From Pyxidicoccus xibeiensis (GTDB taxonomy: Bacteria; Myxococcota; Myxococcia; Myxococcales; Myxococcaceae), in assembly GCF_024198175.1 (NCBI RefSeq), contig NZ_JAJVKV010000005.1, positions 496,001 through 560,000 on the forward strand: a DNA stretch of 64,000 nt, in the 5' to 3' direction. The position numbers were made by a program, and so were the translations under genes. A model generated the notes under the pieces. That model was given only the letters and a program-made list of their open reading frames with translations. It did no database searches and had not been told where the DNA came from. Every line of letters begins with the position of its first letter. Position 1 is the first letter of the stretch. Shown one piece after another: positions 9,023 to 18,229 of this stretch.

Positions 9023-9242
9023 GCCGGACGCCTCCCGTCCCTGGTGATTGGCGCCATCCTCCTGGTGACTGCTGTCACCACCTGGAGGCCTGAGACGAGT
9101 GCCCCGGAGACATCCCCTTCCTGTGAAGTCCACGGGTTGCGGGAGCCCTCCCTGGTGGCATGTGCGCTGCAGTGGGACAGCGCACGGGCGGGACAGACTC
9201 GCCGCGGCAGTCCTCCTTCGCTGTCAAGACCAGGTGATACCC

Positions 9243-10349
9243 ATGATTGGCGTCAAGGCTCCGACCCTCTCCCCTTCGATGATGCGTTCGGGTGCAGCTC
9301 CGTCCTCTCTCGACAACCCGAGGCAGTTGCTCTCGGCGGGACCCGTTCAGGACCTGGGGGCGCGATGCGCCCAGAGCCCTGGGAGCGCGCCTGTCCGGAG
9401 CCTGGGCCCGGTGGATTCGTTCTCCCCGATGCGCGCGCCCGCACTGCGTGTGGGCACGGTGGATGCGTTCGAGTCCGGTGTCATCGACAGGCGGCAGCTC
9501 ACCATTCCGTCCCTGCGGGAGGGGAAGTTGGGGCCGATCCACGAGCCGGTCACCTTCGCCCCCCGGGGGCTCCCCGAGCAGCTCGAGACTCTTGCTCCGG
9601 AGCCGCAGTCCTCCGGTTCTGGCGTGCCGAGCGCCAATGACAAGCGGCCGGCCGGGGACAAGCGGTCGGCGGCGCAGATTGTCGATGACACCCCCGTGCT
9701 GAAGAAGCTGGGCCGCCAGAAGGACATCAAGTTCGAGCAGCTGTGCAAGCAGACGGGCATCGACCCCAAGCTCGACCTGAAGGACGCGAAGCAGAACCCC
9801 GACGCCGTCTACCGGCTGGCCAAGGTGCTGGAGTTCATCGACAGCGCCAAGGCCGCCAATGGCGGGGACCGGTCGAACAAGGTCCAGGACGGCCAGGGGG
9901 ACGGCAACATCGAGGGCATCACCAAGTCCGGCGATGCGCGGCACGGAACCGAGGCCGGCATGGTCAAGGACTTCGCCGAGCAGGGGTACTCCTTCCTGGG
10001 CGAGCACCAGCTGCCGACCACGAAGGACACCCACGTGAAGGCGGACGGGAGCAACAAGGACAACTTCCAGTGGTTCGCGGGCGAGGCGGGCAAGCACCTG
10101 TGGTTCGTGCCGGGGGTGAGCAACGTCCTGACAGGGATTGGCAACTCGGAAGGGGGCTTCAAGGGCGTCGTAGAGGGCGCCGCGAGCGGTTACTTCAAGA
10201 CCTTGAAGGGCGCCGCGGAGGGCGTCCTCGGCTCCATCACGACGGGCCGCGCCAACCCGGCCTCCATGATTCTTGGAGGCGCCATGGGCGCGCTGGGGAG
10301 CACCGACGCTGCTCCGCAGCCGGTGAAGGACATCGCCAACCTGTTCTGA
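9243..10349 (+). CDS. Hypothetical protein with Pro/Ser-rich N-terminus
   Basis: Encodes 368 aa of no recognised family. ATG at 9243 follows CAGGTGA, a plausible ribosome-binding site; an upstream in-frame extension to 9099 lacks one. Residues 1-130 are Pro/Ser-rich and probably disordered. Residues 135-240 are charged and helical (KKLGRQKDIKFEQLCKQTG, AVYRLAKVLEFIDSAK). A segment near residues 215-235 (QDGQGDGNIEGITKSGD) is Asp/Gly-rich. The last 60 residues are glycine-rich and amphipathic (GAASGYFKTLKGAAEGVLG, MILGGAMGALGS), which resembles a secreted or membrane-active tail. There is no signal peptide. It stands alone between the caspase operon and the HExxH gene. Confidence 0.6.
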   Translation: MIGVKAPTLSPSMMRSGAAPSSLDNPRQLLSAGPVQDLGARCAQSPGSAPVRSLGPVDSFSPMRAPALRVGTVDAFESGVIDRRQLTIPSLREGKLGPIHEPVTFAPRGLPEQLETLAPEPQSSGSGVPSANDKRPAGDKRSAAQIVDDTPVLKKLGRQKDIKFEQLCKQTGIDPKLDLKDAKQNPDAVYRLAKVLEFIDSAKAANGGDRSNKVQDGQGDGNIEGITKSGDARHGTEAGMVKDFAEQGYSFLGEHQLPTTKDTHVKADGSNKDNFQWFAGEAGKHLWFVPGVSNVLTGIGNSEGGFKGVVEGAASGYFKTLKGAAEGVLGSITTGRANPASMILGGAMGALGSTDAAPQPVKDIANLF

Positions 10350-10541
10350 TTCAGGGGCGACTCCCCGACGTGGGTGAGACGGCGGGGCTGCCTTCCAGTG
10401 GCCCGGCTTTCCCGCCGGGGCCCGGGGTGTCAAGCACGAGACAGGGACGCAATGTGAGAATCGTTCTCGTGCTGAAAAGCATTCCTGTCCCGCCTCTACT
10501 TCCGGAAGCACACCGCAGGTACGCGCCAGACGGGGGGAGCT

Positions 10542-12818
10542 GTGATTCCAGCGGAGTCTTTTCGTGGCCGGGCCCAGGCCCACCTCCACTACGCCTCCGG
10601 ACTGCCCCCCGAAGAGGCGGACGCCGTCCTCCGGGCACAGCTCACGGCGAAGGAGCCCGCTGATTCCTGGAAGGCCGCTCCTTTGCTCTGGGTCACCATC
10701 GCGACTCGCGTCGACGAGCAGCTGGGACGCCATGGAACGGGCGAGTCCCTGCTCACGGTGCTCTCGGCGCATCTCGTCACGGGCCCCATTGCTCAGAGCC
10801 ATCATGACTTCCTCCCCCAACTGGTCCGGAGCCTCGTACGCGCTCCCGCCACGAGGGAGTCAGTAGGGCCCGTGCTGCAAAAACTGTTGGGCCAGCTCAC
10901 GGAGAGCGCCAAGGCGGGGGACGCAGGACTCATGGCCTTGCTCCTCGACGTGGCGCGGCAGGAACTGTCCCTCGGGTCCGTCATGCTGGAGGAGCAACAC
11001 AAGCTGGGGGCCACGGACATGTCCAAGGAGTTCGTGGAGGTCTTCCGTGTCCTCCGGTTTGCCGATGTGGCGCTGGGCCGCCCACCTTCCGAGGAGCAGA
11101 AGGCCGAGCTGCTCCAGCTCCGGGCCGAGCTGCCGCGGCGTGCCGGACTGCTGCGTTGCTTCGCCCCGGTCGCCCGCTGGATGCTGGTCAAGGGGGCTGC
11201 GGAGCTGCGCATGCCCAAGAGCGCCCCGTTCCTTCCCACCGTGCTCGAGTGCCTCGTGGATGGCGATCCTATCGAGCAACAGCACGCGCTCCGCTACATC
11301 TCCTTGAACCCCAATCCCGAGCAGGGTTTCTGGAGGCTGCATCGGGACCTGTTCTGGCACGTCGCCGAGCAGGTGCTCACCCGGGGAGCCCCGGGGACGC
11401 TCGTGTGCGAGCTGGTGGCGGCGATGTTCCGTGGCAACTGGATGGCCGAGGACTGCGTCCACCCCCTCTCCCATCCCGAGCAGTTTCCCCACGCGCGGCG
11501 GGCCCTGCTGCGGGGGCTCCTGGATGGCCGCTTCAACCCGGTTTCAGGCAGGTTCGCCCAGGTCGCATGGAACACCGCGTTCTCGAGCCCCCCTGACGAG
11601 GAACTGACGCGCCTCGGGGTAGCCCAGGGCGAAACGCTGGCAGACGCGCTCGAGCACCTGTACGCGAAGGCCTCGCCGCCCAAGCTGCCCCCCATGGTGG
11701 CCGAACTGCTCGGGCCGTTCACCGGGAAGCCCTCACCGGTGGAGCTGTCCCCAGCCCTCGAGCAGTGGGCCCGCTTTCTCTCCCGAGAATGGATCCGCAT
11801 GGTGGGCCTGAACGCGGAGCTTCTCGGATACCTCACGCTGGGGGCGGAGTCCCCCGTCCTGGCCGGTGCATTCAAGGCGTCCATCCGGGAGGCCATCGCT
11901 GCCCTCCGCCCGACCCCGGACACCGAGCTGGCACTGCGCATCCTGGATGAGTCCCCCAACACACCGGAGACGCTCCGCGCGGTGACTGCACTGCCCCTGG
12001 CGGAGCCCCGCTTCACCCCCCAGCAGAAGCCTGGGCGGCACCTGACGCTGCTCGAGGAGTTCCGCCGCATCATCAACCTGCCCTGGAGCGAGCCTGTCTT
12101 CGGCGCCGATGTGGGCCGCATCCTGATGGAAGACCAGGTGCGGGATGTCCAATTCACCGAGCTTCAGAATGAGGAGCTCGTCCACATCGGCGGAGGGTGG
12201 CTCTCCCTCCACGAAGAGCCCTTCCGGCACATGGCCGGGAGCATCGAAGATGAAGAGGAGTTCTTCGCCACGGCCACGCTCTACTTCCTGCACGAGTGGT
12301 TCCACGTGCACCAGGGCATCGGGCAGAAGCTGACGGTGGAGCAGCAGCGGGAGACAGGCAGCGAGTTGACGCTGATGCACCTCGACCTGTCTGCGGACCA
12401 TGTCGCCGCCTGCATGGCGCAGCGGGCCGTACCACGCTGGACGCTCGCGGAACTCAAGGGCCTTCAGAGCCAGTCCCTGCTCAGCTACAGGGCCGGGCGT
12501 GGACACACTGCGGCCTCGCGGAACCGGAAGGTGACGCGGCTGGTGTCCCTGCGCCTGGACTACCTCGCACGCATCGCCAGACAAACGCCGGCTTGGCTCC
12601 ACAAGCTTGGGAATGGGTACGCCTTCGCGAACTTCAGTCCCGCGGGCGGAGCGATGTTCCTGCTGGCCATGGGCCCCCCTGTCTCAGTCCTGGCCCAGGC
12701 GTTGCTCCGTCCCGAAGAGGCCATGCTCATCAACACCGCCATGGACGAGGGAACGGAAGCCGAGGACAGGCTCGAACAGCTTGATGGACTGCTCCGCCAT
12801 CGCTTCCAGCTCGGCTGA
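10542..12818 (+). CDS. Large protein with HExxH motif, putative metallopeptidase
   Basis: Encodes 758 aa from a GTG preceded by GGGGGGAG. Residues 1-550 are mostly helical and look like an alpha-solenoid. Near residue 580 comes LYFLHEWFHVHQGIG, containing H584-E585-x-x-H588. About 20 residues later GSELTLMHLDLSADH offers an acidic third ligand, as in gluzincins or other zincins. No signal peptide is present, so it would act in the cytosol or be exported in another way. The long N-terminal helical region is not typical of a known peptidase family; I could not place it. HExxH can occur by chance, but here it sits in a predicted helix flanked by aromatic residues. Confidence 0.6.
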   Translation: MIPAESFRGRAQAHLHYASGLPPEEADAVLRAQLTAKEPADSWKAAPLLWVTIATRVDEQLGRHGTGESLLTVLSAHLVTGPIAQSHHDFLPQLVRSLVRAPATRESVGPVLQKLLGQLTESAKAGDAGLMALLLDVARQELSLGSVMLEEQHKLGATDMSKEFVEVFRVLRFADVALGRPPSEEQKAELLQLRAELPRRAGLLRCFAPVARWMLVKGAAELRMPKSAPFLPTVLECLVDGDPIEQQHALRYISLNPNPEQGFWRLHRDLFWHVAEQVLTRGAPGTLVCELVAAMFRGNWMAEDCVHPLSHPEQFPHARRALLRGLLDGRFNPVSGRFAQVAWNTAFSSPPDEELTRLGVAQGETLADALEHLYAKASPPKLPPMVAELLGPFTGKPSPVELSPALEQWARFLSREWIRMVGLNAELLGYLTLGAESPVLAGAFKASIREAIAALRPTPDTELALRILDESPNTPETLRAVTALPLAEPRFTPQQKPGRHLTLLEEFRRIINLPWSEPVFGADVGRILMEDQVRDVQFTELQNEELVHIGGGWLSLHEEPFRHMAGSIEDEEEFFATATLYFLHEWFHVHQGIGQKLTVEQQRETGSELTLMHLDLSADHVAACMAQRAVPRWTLAELKGLQSQSLLSYRAGRGHTAASRNRKVTRLVSLRLDYLARIARQTPAWLHKLGNGYAFANFSPAGGAMFLLAMGPPVSVLAQALLRPEEAMLINTAMDEGTEAEDRLEQLDGLLRHRFQLG

Positions 12819-12998
12819 GGCAATCAGCGGAAGGGTAGGGCCGTGACTCCTGCCCGCCCCTCTGCGCCAGTGGCGTCATGTCCAAGTCATGCAGGACCCG
12901 TCCGCGCCCTGGGCGGGTAGCTCTTCACCCGTTGTCGAGTCGCAAGCCGCGCCGGTAAAAACACTGGCGATTGGGGGCCGTCGAGCCTGGGGGAATCG

Positions 12999-14047
12999 AT
13001 GACACGGAAATGGTTCTGCGACGTGGTCGCGGTCTGCGTGGCAGGAGTCCTGAGTGGTTGTACCAGTACCCGCATCGTCAGCACGGGTTCGGTCCGAACC
13101 AGCATTCAGCTCGGCGCGGTGCCGGCGCCGCTCCCCCCCACGTACTGGTGGTCGCGGACAACCAGCAGCACAACGTCCTCGGAGAGAAGCTGCGGTCGAT
13201 GAGTTGGTGGACGGAGCGCTTCGTCACCAGCGTGGCGGTGCGGTCACCTGCGGTGAACCTCTGGAGCCACCATGTGCTCGAGCGCTTCGTCGAGGACGCG
13301 CAGAAGGACGGGCTGAAGCTGGTCCTCCATCTGGGGGATGCGACCGACATCGCCTGCTCCGGCGAGTTCGACGTTTTCGTGCGCTCAATGCAGCGCGCCA
13401 CTGGCAACTCCATCCCGTGGCTGATGGCGCCCGGCAACCATGACTCGGCGCTCGCCGGCAACATCAACAGCTACATCTCGAAGCCCCCGGAGAAGGCCTT
13501 CTCCGACGCGTACGGCAACGAGAGCTTCTCGTGGTCAGGCGCCTGCTCGACGCCGGATGGCAAGTCGGAGGCGCTGACCAAGGAGTTGCTGGTGCAGGCG
13601 TACCGACAGGCGCTGGAGGCGCAGGGCATCACCTTCACTGCGGCGCCCCCGGACACGCTGAAGGACGACGCGGAGAACTGCACCCTGTCGGTGGGGCGAG
13701 CAGCGGACGCCGCGAGCCCGCTCGGCCGCATGGAGTTCCAGGCTGTGCACCGCCACTGCGCGCGCGTGGGCGACGCGGAGGACGGGTACAGTGGCAACGT
13801 CGGGGCGTTCATCGCGCAGCGACTACGGCTCCCGGGAGGGGCCACCGCGCTGCTCATCGACTCCAGCGATACGGGGCTCGCGCGGGCGACGCCCTACGGT
13901 TTTCTGGTTCGAAACCCAGCGCCCTGGAGGATGGAGCGGGACCAGAGCGGGGACCAGGGCCGGAGCTGGTGCGTGAGCGCCTCGAGTCGCGCCTGGAAGT
14001 CCATGTCGGCGCATCCTATGCGCCGCCGCTCGGTCGGTGGGGGATGA
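12999..14047 (+). pseudogene. Metallophosphoesterase lipoprotein, frameshifted and 3'-truncated
   Basis: The start at 12999 gives a textbook lipoprotein signal peptide (VVAVCVAGVLSGC) and runs into a run of seven C at 13133-13139. The downstream reading frame then continues as a calcineurin-like phosphoesterase: VLVVADNQQHN, LHLGDATD and APGNHDSA, the first three metal-binding blocks. One extra C in the run would join the two exactly. The 3' end is replaced at 13921 by a 111-bp piece copied from the methyltransferase gene at 18337-19551, so the last blocks with the GHxH motif are missing and the final 40 codons are foreign. Whether the C7 tract is a sequencing error, a phase-variable site or a fixed mutation cannot be told here. 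Confidence 0.75.
13921..14031. repeat. 111-bp copy of the methyltransferase 5' end (copy 1)
   Basis: This stretch repeats 19468-19578 with one mismatch (C at 14010, T at 19557). It holds, on the minus strand, the start region of the METTL25-like gene: the ATG, about 28 codons (MDFQARLEALTHQLRPW onward) and about 27 bp upstream. Homology stops sharply at both ends, with no terminal repeats or target duplications that I can see. It forms the 3' end of the broken metallophosphoesterase. Confidence 0.95.
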
Positions 14048-14211
14048 CGGGGCCGATCTCCCAGGGCTTGGAGGCGATCCAATTGTTGACCTCGCCTCGG
14101 GGTGTGCGTGCCATCGAACGGTGAGGGAAGAACCACCGCCAGCCAGTCCATCCATCGCGGTATGGAAGAGAACGGCGGCCTCCTCAACCTCACGCGCACG
14201 GAGTAGCAATC

Positions 14212-14673
14212 ATGTCCAGCAAGCTCGCACCGTTTCTCTGGTTCAACGACAACGCGGAAGAAGCCGCTGAGTTCTACCTCGGCGTCTTTCCGCATGCGCG
14301 CAAGGTGAAGGAGCTGCGCTCGAAGGGCGTCGGGCCCTGGCCGGTAGGGAAGATCGCAACCATCGTCATCGAGCTCGAGGGCCAGGAGATGACGTTCATG
14401 AACGGCGGGCCCGCGCACCAGCTCACGCCTGCGTTCTCGTTCTTCGTGCGTTGCGATTCGCAAAGAGAGCTCGACACGTACTGGGAGAAGCTGATGGCGG
14501 GAGGGGGCAAGCCCATGGCCTGTGGCTGGCTGACCGACCGCTTCGGCCTGTGCTGGCAGGTGGTGCCACGCAATGTCGAGGACCTGGTGAGCCATCCCAA
14601 GGCCATGCAGGCCATGATGGGCATGATCAAGATGGACATCGCTGCGCTGGAAGCCGCGGCGCGCGAGAGCTGA
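14212..14673 (+). CDS. VOC-family protein (PhnB-like / 3-demethylubiquinone methyltransferase-like fold)
   Basis: Encodes 153 aa. The opening APFLWFNDNAEEAAEFYLGVFP is typical of the glyoxalase/VOC subgroup annotated as PhnB-like (PF06983), here quoted in part. The later motifs IELEGQEMTFMNGG, GKPMACGWLTDRFGLCWQ and VPRNVEDL are the conserved blocks of this subgroup. Members form dimers with a paired beta-alpha-beta fold, but their substrates are mostly unknown. ATG at 14212 has GGAG nine bases upstream. A second, internally deleted copy lies at 25991-26199. A strong inverted repeat at the stop codon separates it from the convergent membrane gene. Confidence 0.88.
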   Translation: MSSKLAPFLWFNDNAEEAAEFYLGVFPHARKVKELRSKGVGPWPVGKIATIVIELEGQEMTFMNGGPAHQLTPAFSFFVRCDSQRELDTYWEKLMAGGGKPMACGWLTDRFGLCWQVVPRNVEDLVSHPKAMQAMMGMIKMDIAALEAAARES

Positions 14674-14720
14674 CCCGGGGAGCGCCCCTGGCGCGGAGCC
14701 CGCCTTTCCGGTCCCCGGGT
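14673..14720. terminator. Bidirectional hairpin between convergent genes
   Basis: Perfect 9-bp arms ACCCGGGGA (14673-14681) and TCCCCGGGT (14712-14720) lie between the stop of the VOC gene and the end of the convergent membrane-protein gene. No T-tract follows, as is common in this GC range. Confidence 0.55.
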
Positions 14721-14741
14721 GGAGCGCTATCGCACGCGGGC

Positions 14742-15143
14742 TCAGGCGGCGTGCTCGAGCCCGGCGGTGCGGACTTGTCGCGCGAAGAAGAGGAAGCCGG
14801 CCGCGAGAATCACGTGCAGCACCGAGTTGGGGGCGATCCCCCCAAGTCGCGTGATGACGCCCGCCTGCCAGGCCGCAATCTCGATGGGAAAGAGCCCGAT
14901 GTGAACGAGTGCGTTCCCGAACAGAAGAGTGCGCATCGTCGGCGAGTCGGGATGATTGCGCACCATGAAGGCCATCGCCGAGAGCGCGAGGAGGAGCACA
15001 CCCACCTCGCGGACCCAAATGGCGGGTGCTGGCTCCGGGGTGACGCCCTTTCCGGCGAGCAGCGTCCCTGGGAGGAGCAGGGCGACGGTGCCAACGGCGA
15101 AGGCGATGCCACTGGTGATGAGGAGGAAGGTCTTTCGAGTCAT
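14742..15143 (-). CDS. Small four-helix membrane protein
   Basis: Encodes 133 aa with four hydrophobic helices: LLITSGIAFAVGTVALLLPG, EVGVLLLALSAMAFMV, LLFGNALVHIGLFPIEIAAW and APNSVLHVILAAGFLFFA. It resembles small DUF4345-like inner-membrane proteins, but I could not assign a family firmly. ATG at 15143 is preferred to an upstream GTG (15152) because an AGGGTG motif is well spaced from it. It is divergent from the XRE regulator gene, with a perfect palindrome between them, so it is probably a target of that regulator. Confidence 0.75.
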   Translation of the reverse strand: MTRKTFLLITSGIAFAVGTVALLLPGTLLAGKGVTPEPAPAIWVREVGVLLLALSAMAFMVRNHPDSPTMRTLLFGNALVHIGLFPIEIAAWQAGVITRLGGIAPNSVLHVILAAGFLFFARQVRTAGLEHAA

Positions 15144-15177
15144 GGGCCACACCCTGCCTGCTCCGGCGCCAGGGCCT

Positions 15178-15199
15178 CAATTACCTCACCAGGTAATTG
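15178..15199. promoter_or_regulatory. Perfect palindromic operator between divergent genes
   Basis: CAATTACCT-CACC-AGGTAATTG: two perfect 9-bp arms around a 4-bp spacer. It lies 12 bp before the XRE regulator start and 35 bp before the divergent membrane gene. The AT-rich arms stand out in this GC-rich sequence. The likely ligand is the adjacent regulator, controlling both genes. Confidence 0.75.
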
Positions 15200-15210
15200 C
15201 CGGCAGGGGC

Positions 15211-16149
15211 ATGGCGGGTACGCTCCGTGCGATGGATGCAGCGCAGCTTCGGCGTAGAAAGAACCCTGTGGCGCGTGGGCCGCGAGCGGAGCCCTCCTCG
15301 GCTCGGAAGAAGGCCTCGATGGGCGATGAGCTCTTCCCCGCGCTGTTGCGCTACTGGCGTGGCCGACGTGGGCTCTCCCAGCTCGATCTCGCGCTGGAGG
15401 CGGGCGTCTCGGCCCGGCATCTCAGCTTCCTCGAGTCGGGCCGCGCGCGGCCTGGAGAGGAGATGGTCTTGCGCCTCTTCTCGGTGCTCGCGGCTCCGCT
15501 GCGGGAGCAGAACCAGGCTCTCCTTGCGGCGGGCTTCGCGCCTCGCTTCCCGGCCCCGGCCCTGGATGCGATGGCGCCAGAGGTCGAACAGGCCCTCGAG
15601 CAGATGATGGCGCAGCACGAGCCGTTCCCCCTCGTGGTGCTCTCATTGGACGGCACCGTCGTGCGCAGCAACCGCGCCGCCCGGACACTCTTCGGTGCGT
15701 TCGTCTCGGAGCCAGCGGCGTTGCGGCAGCCACTCGACATGTTCTCCCTGCTGCTCGACGAGCGGCTGATGAAGCCCTTTGTCATCGAATGGGAATTGCT
15801 GGCCCGAAGCATGGTGACACGGCTGCATCGTGAGCGACTGCAGCGGGGGGACTCGAAGTTGGCTGCGGTACTCGAGCGGGTGCTCTCCTTTCCTGGCGTG
15901 CCGCGAGCCTGGAGGCAGCCTGACTTCTCGACGGAGACGCACCCCACGCTTCGGGTGCAACTCGCGCGCGGCGCGCTGCGTGTCGGGTTTCTCGTGACGG
16001 TGACGGTATTCTCCGCGCCCCAACAGGTGACGCTCGACGAGTTGCGCATCGAGAGTTGCTTTCCGCTCGATGACCAGACGCGGAAGGTATGCGAACGCTT
16101 CGCGCGTGCGCCGAGTACTCGAAAGCGGCCGGTGCGGCGGAGAGGTTGA
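15211..16149 (+). CDS. XRE-type transcriptional regulator with MmyB-like ligand domain
   Basis: Encodes 312 aa. An HTH near residues 35-90 (RYWRGRRGLSQLDLALEAG, VSARHLSFLESGRARP) is followed by the conserved FSVLAAPLREQNQALLAAGFAP of the MmyB-type ligand-binding family (MLTR_LBD). The C-terminal part has PFPLVVLSLDGTVVRSNRAA, the PAS-like pocket, where some members bind fatty acids. Start: ATG 15211 has AGGGG four bases upstream; ATG 15232 is an alternative. It is divergent from the small membrane gene and overlaps the palindrome at 15178, so autoregulation is likely. Confidence 0.85.
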   Translation: MAGTLRAMDAAQLRRRKNPVARGPRAEPSSARKKASMGDELFPALLRYWRGRRGLSQLDLALEAGVSARHLSFLESGRARPGEEMVLRLFSVLAAPLREQNQALLAAGFAPRFPAPALDAMAPEVEQALEQMMAQHEPFPLVVLSLDGTVVRSNRAARTLFGAFVSEPAALRQPLDMFSLLLDERLMKPFVIEWELLARSMVTRLHRERLQRGDSKLAAVLERVLSFPGVPRAWRQPDFSTETHPTLRVQLARGALRVGFLVTVTVFSAPQQVTLDELRIESCFPLDDQTRKVCERFARAPSTRKRPVRRRG

Positions 16150-16367
16150 GTGCATGCTCGCACGCTACGGGGAGGGCGCGCGATTCTGGAGCACCCTGCC
16201 GATGCCAGGGATTGAGCAATCACTTCCTTGGAGCACGAGGGGCGCTGCATCGCCCGCTGAGAACGGCGCGGACCGGGTGGATTCAGGGAGGCAGTCTGGA
16301 ATCGAGCCGGTAGGGTGCGTCCCCCTCCGGAGGATTCCCTTCCGGCACGACTCATGGTCGAGGCCTC

Positions 16368-18218
16368 TTGAACCGCTTTCCCTTCATGATGCGCGCGCTG
16401 CGCACCGGCATGTTCTGTCTCGTGGGTGCCAGCTCGCTGCTGACCGCCTGTGACTCCAACGATGACCCGCCTCTCAATCCGCCCCCGGTGGACACCTCGC
16501 CGCGCACGCTGACGCTGCTCCAGACGAGCGACCTGCACACCAACATCTTCCCGTGGGACTACTTCACCGGGAAACCGGACGCGAAGCGCGGCCTCGCCAG
16601 GGTGGCCACGCTCGTCAGGCAGGAGCGGGAGAAGAACCCGGACTGCACGCTGCTCGTCGACACCGGTGACACCATCCAGGGCTCGCCGCTCGGCACCTAC
16701 TACGCCGTGGTGGACAACGCGCCCAAGCACCCCATGGCCACCGCCATGAACGAGCTGGGCTACGCCGCCATGGCCCTGGGCAACCACGAGTTCAACTACG
16801 GCCAGGACGTCCTCAACAAGTTCAAGAGCGAGGCGAACTTCCCGCTCCTCGGCGCCAACGTGCGCAAGCTCGCGGACGGCTCCGAGGCCTTCACCCCGTA
16901 TGTGATGACCACGGTGTGCGGCGTGAAGGTCGGCATCCTCGGCCTGGTGACGCCGGGCGTGGCGACGTGGGAGCGCAAGGACAACATCACCGGGCTGCGC
17001 TTCGATGACCCGCTGGAGACCGCGAAGGCCTACGTACCGGCGATGAAGCAGGCCGGCGCGGACGTGGTGGTGGTGGCCATCCACGGCGGTCCGGACAAGC
17101 AGCCCGTCGGCAGCGCGACCAGCCCCGAGTCGTGGCTCGCGGACTACGCGGACCCCACGAAGTGGACCGACCGGGGCAACCTCCCCGGTGAGAACGAGGC
17201 CGTGCAGATTGCCCAGCAGGTGGCGGACGTGGACGTGCTCCTCACCGGCCACACCCACCAGCCCATCCCGAAGATGCTGCTGAAGAACCAGGACGGCAGC
17301 GAGGTCCTCCTCACGCAGCCCAACCGCTGGGGCAGCCACCTAGCCCACGTGCAGCTCAACGTCACCTGGAACGGCGAGCGCTGGGGCGTGGACACGCACG
17401 ACTCGCAGCTCCACGCGGTGGACGACAAGGTGGCGGAGGATGCCACCGTCAAGCAGCTCACCCAGGCCTACCACGACACCACGGTGGCCTACGTGAACCA
17501 GAAGATCGGCAGCACCACCGCGGCCTTCACGGGCGGCTTCGCGGGACGCTACGTGGACGGCCCGCTGGCGGACCTGCTCAACGTCGTGCAGGAGGAGGCC
17601 GCGGAAGAGGCCGGCTTCCCCGTGGACCTGTCCGCGACCGCCCTGTTCAGCAACAACGTCGCGCTGCCGGCGGGGGACGTCACCCTGCGCGATGCCTACA
17701 GCGTCTACATCTACGACAACACGCTATACGTGATGGAGATCAACGGCTCCATCCTCCGGCGCGCGCTGGAGATGAACACGCTGTACTTCAAGCAGCTCGA
17801 CGCGGCCAACCTGCCCGCGAGGCCCGAGGACGCAAAGGCCACCATGCCCGTGGTCGCGGACTACAACTGGGACCTCTACTCGCGCATCGAGTACGGCTAT
17901 GACCTGACGAAGCCTGCGGGCTCCCGGCTCACGCACCTGCGCTTCCAGGGCCTCGACGTCCGGGACGACCAGGTCTTCCGCATCGCCGTGAACAACTACC
18001 GCGGCGGTGGCGGCGGCGGGTACAGCATGTTCAAGGAAGGCCGCCTGCTGTGGTCTTCCGCGGACGGCGTGCGGGATTACGTCGCGCGCTACATGCAGGA
18101 GCACCAGGGCCTGTCGCCGGACTCGGTGAACACCTGCAACTTCACGCTCGCGCCCGACCTCTACACGCCGTACTTCCAGGCCACGCTCGGCCCCGCGAAG
18201 TGCCTCACCGTGAGGTGA
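16368..18218 (+). CDS. 5'-nucleotidase/UDP-sugar hydrolase family lipoprotein
   Basis: Encodes 616 aa. TTG at 16368 with GAGG five bases upstream gives a signal peptide ending SSLLTAC, a lipobox; ATGs at 16386 and 16389 are alternatives. The metallophosphoesterase half carries the dimetal motifs LLQTSDLHTN, LLVDTGDTIQGS, ALGNHEFNYG and LLTGHTHQPI. The 5_nucleotid_C half follows (FTGGFAGRYVDGPLADLL, ATALFSNNVALPAGDVT, then YRGGGGGGYSMF). This is the arrangement of surface 5'-nucleotidases, which hydrolyse extracellular nucleotides for phosphate and nucleoside scavenging. All main metal ligands are present, unlike the broken phosphoesterase at 12999. It is monocistronic. Confidence 0.9.
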   Translation: MNRFPFMMRALRTGMFCLVGASSLLTACDSNDDPPLNPPPVDTSPRTLTLLQTSDLHTNIFPWDYFTGKPDAKRGLARVATLVRQEREKNPDCTLLVDTGDTIQGSPLGTYYAVVDNAPKHPMATAMNELGYAAMALGNHEFNYGQDVLNKFKSEANFPLLGANVRKLADGSEAFTPYVMTTVCGVKVGILGLVTPGVATWERKDNITGLRFDDPLETAKAYVPAMKQAGADVVVVAIHGGPDKQPVGSATSPESWLADYADPTKWTDRGNLPGENEAVQIAQQVADVDVLLTGHTHQPIPKMLLKNQDGSEVLLTQPNRWGSHLAHVQLNVTWNGERWGVDTHDSQLHAVDDKVAEDATVKQLTQAYHDTTVAYVNQKIGSTTAAFTGGFAGRYVDGPLADLLNVVQEEAAEEAGFPVDLSATALFSNNVALPAGDVTLRDAYSVYIYDNTLYVMEINGSILRRALEMNTLYFKQLDAANLPARPEDAKATMPVVADYNWDLYSRIEYGYDLTKPAGSRLTHLRFQGLDVRDDQVFRIAVNNYRGGGGGGYSMFKEGRLLWSSADGVRDYVARYMQEHQGLSPDSVNTCNFTLAPDLYTPYFQATLGPAKCLTVR

Positions 18219-18229
18219 CGTAGCCACCA

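Noticed and set aside
13894-15180. Minus-strand frame including a methyltransferase-like end
   Set aside because: Explained by the 111-bp duplicated fragment; the rest is antisense to the VOC gene and overlaps the divergent membrane gene in another frame.
15351-17339. Minus-strand frame spanning the XRE regulator and 5'-nucleotidase
   Set aside because: It crosses two well-supported plus-strand genes and shows no domain.
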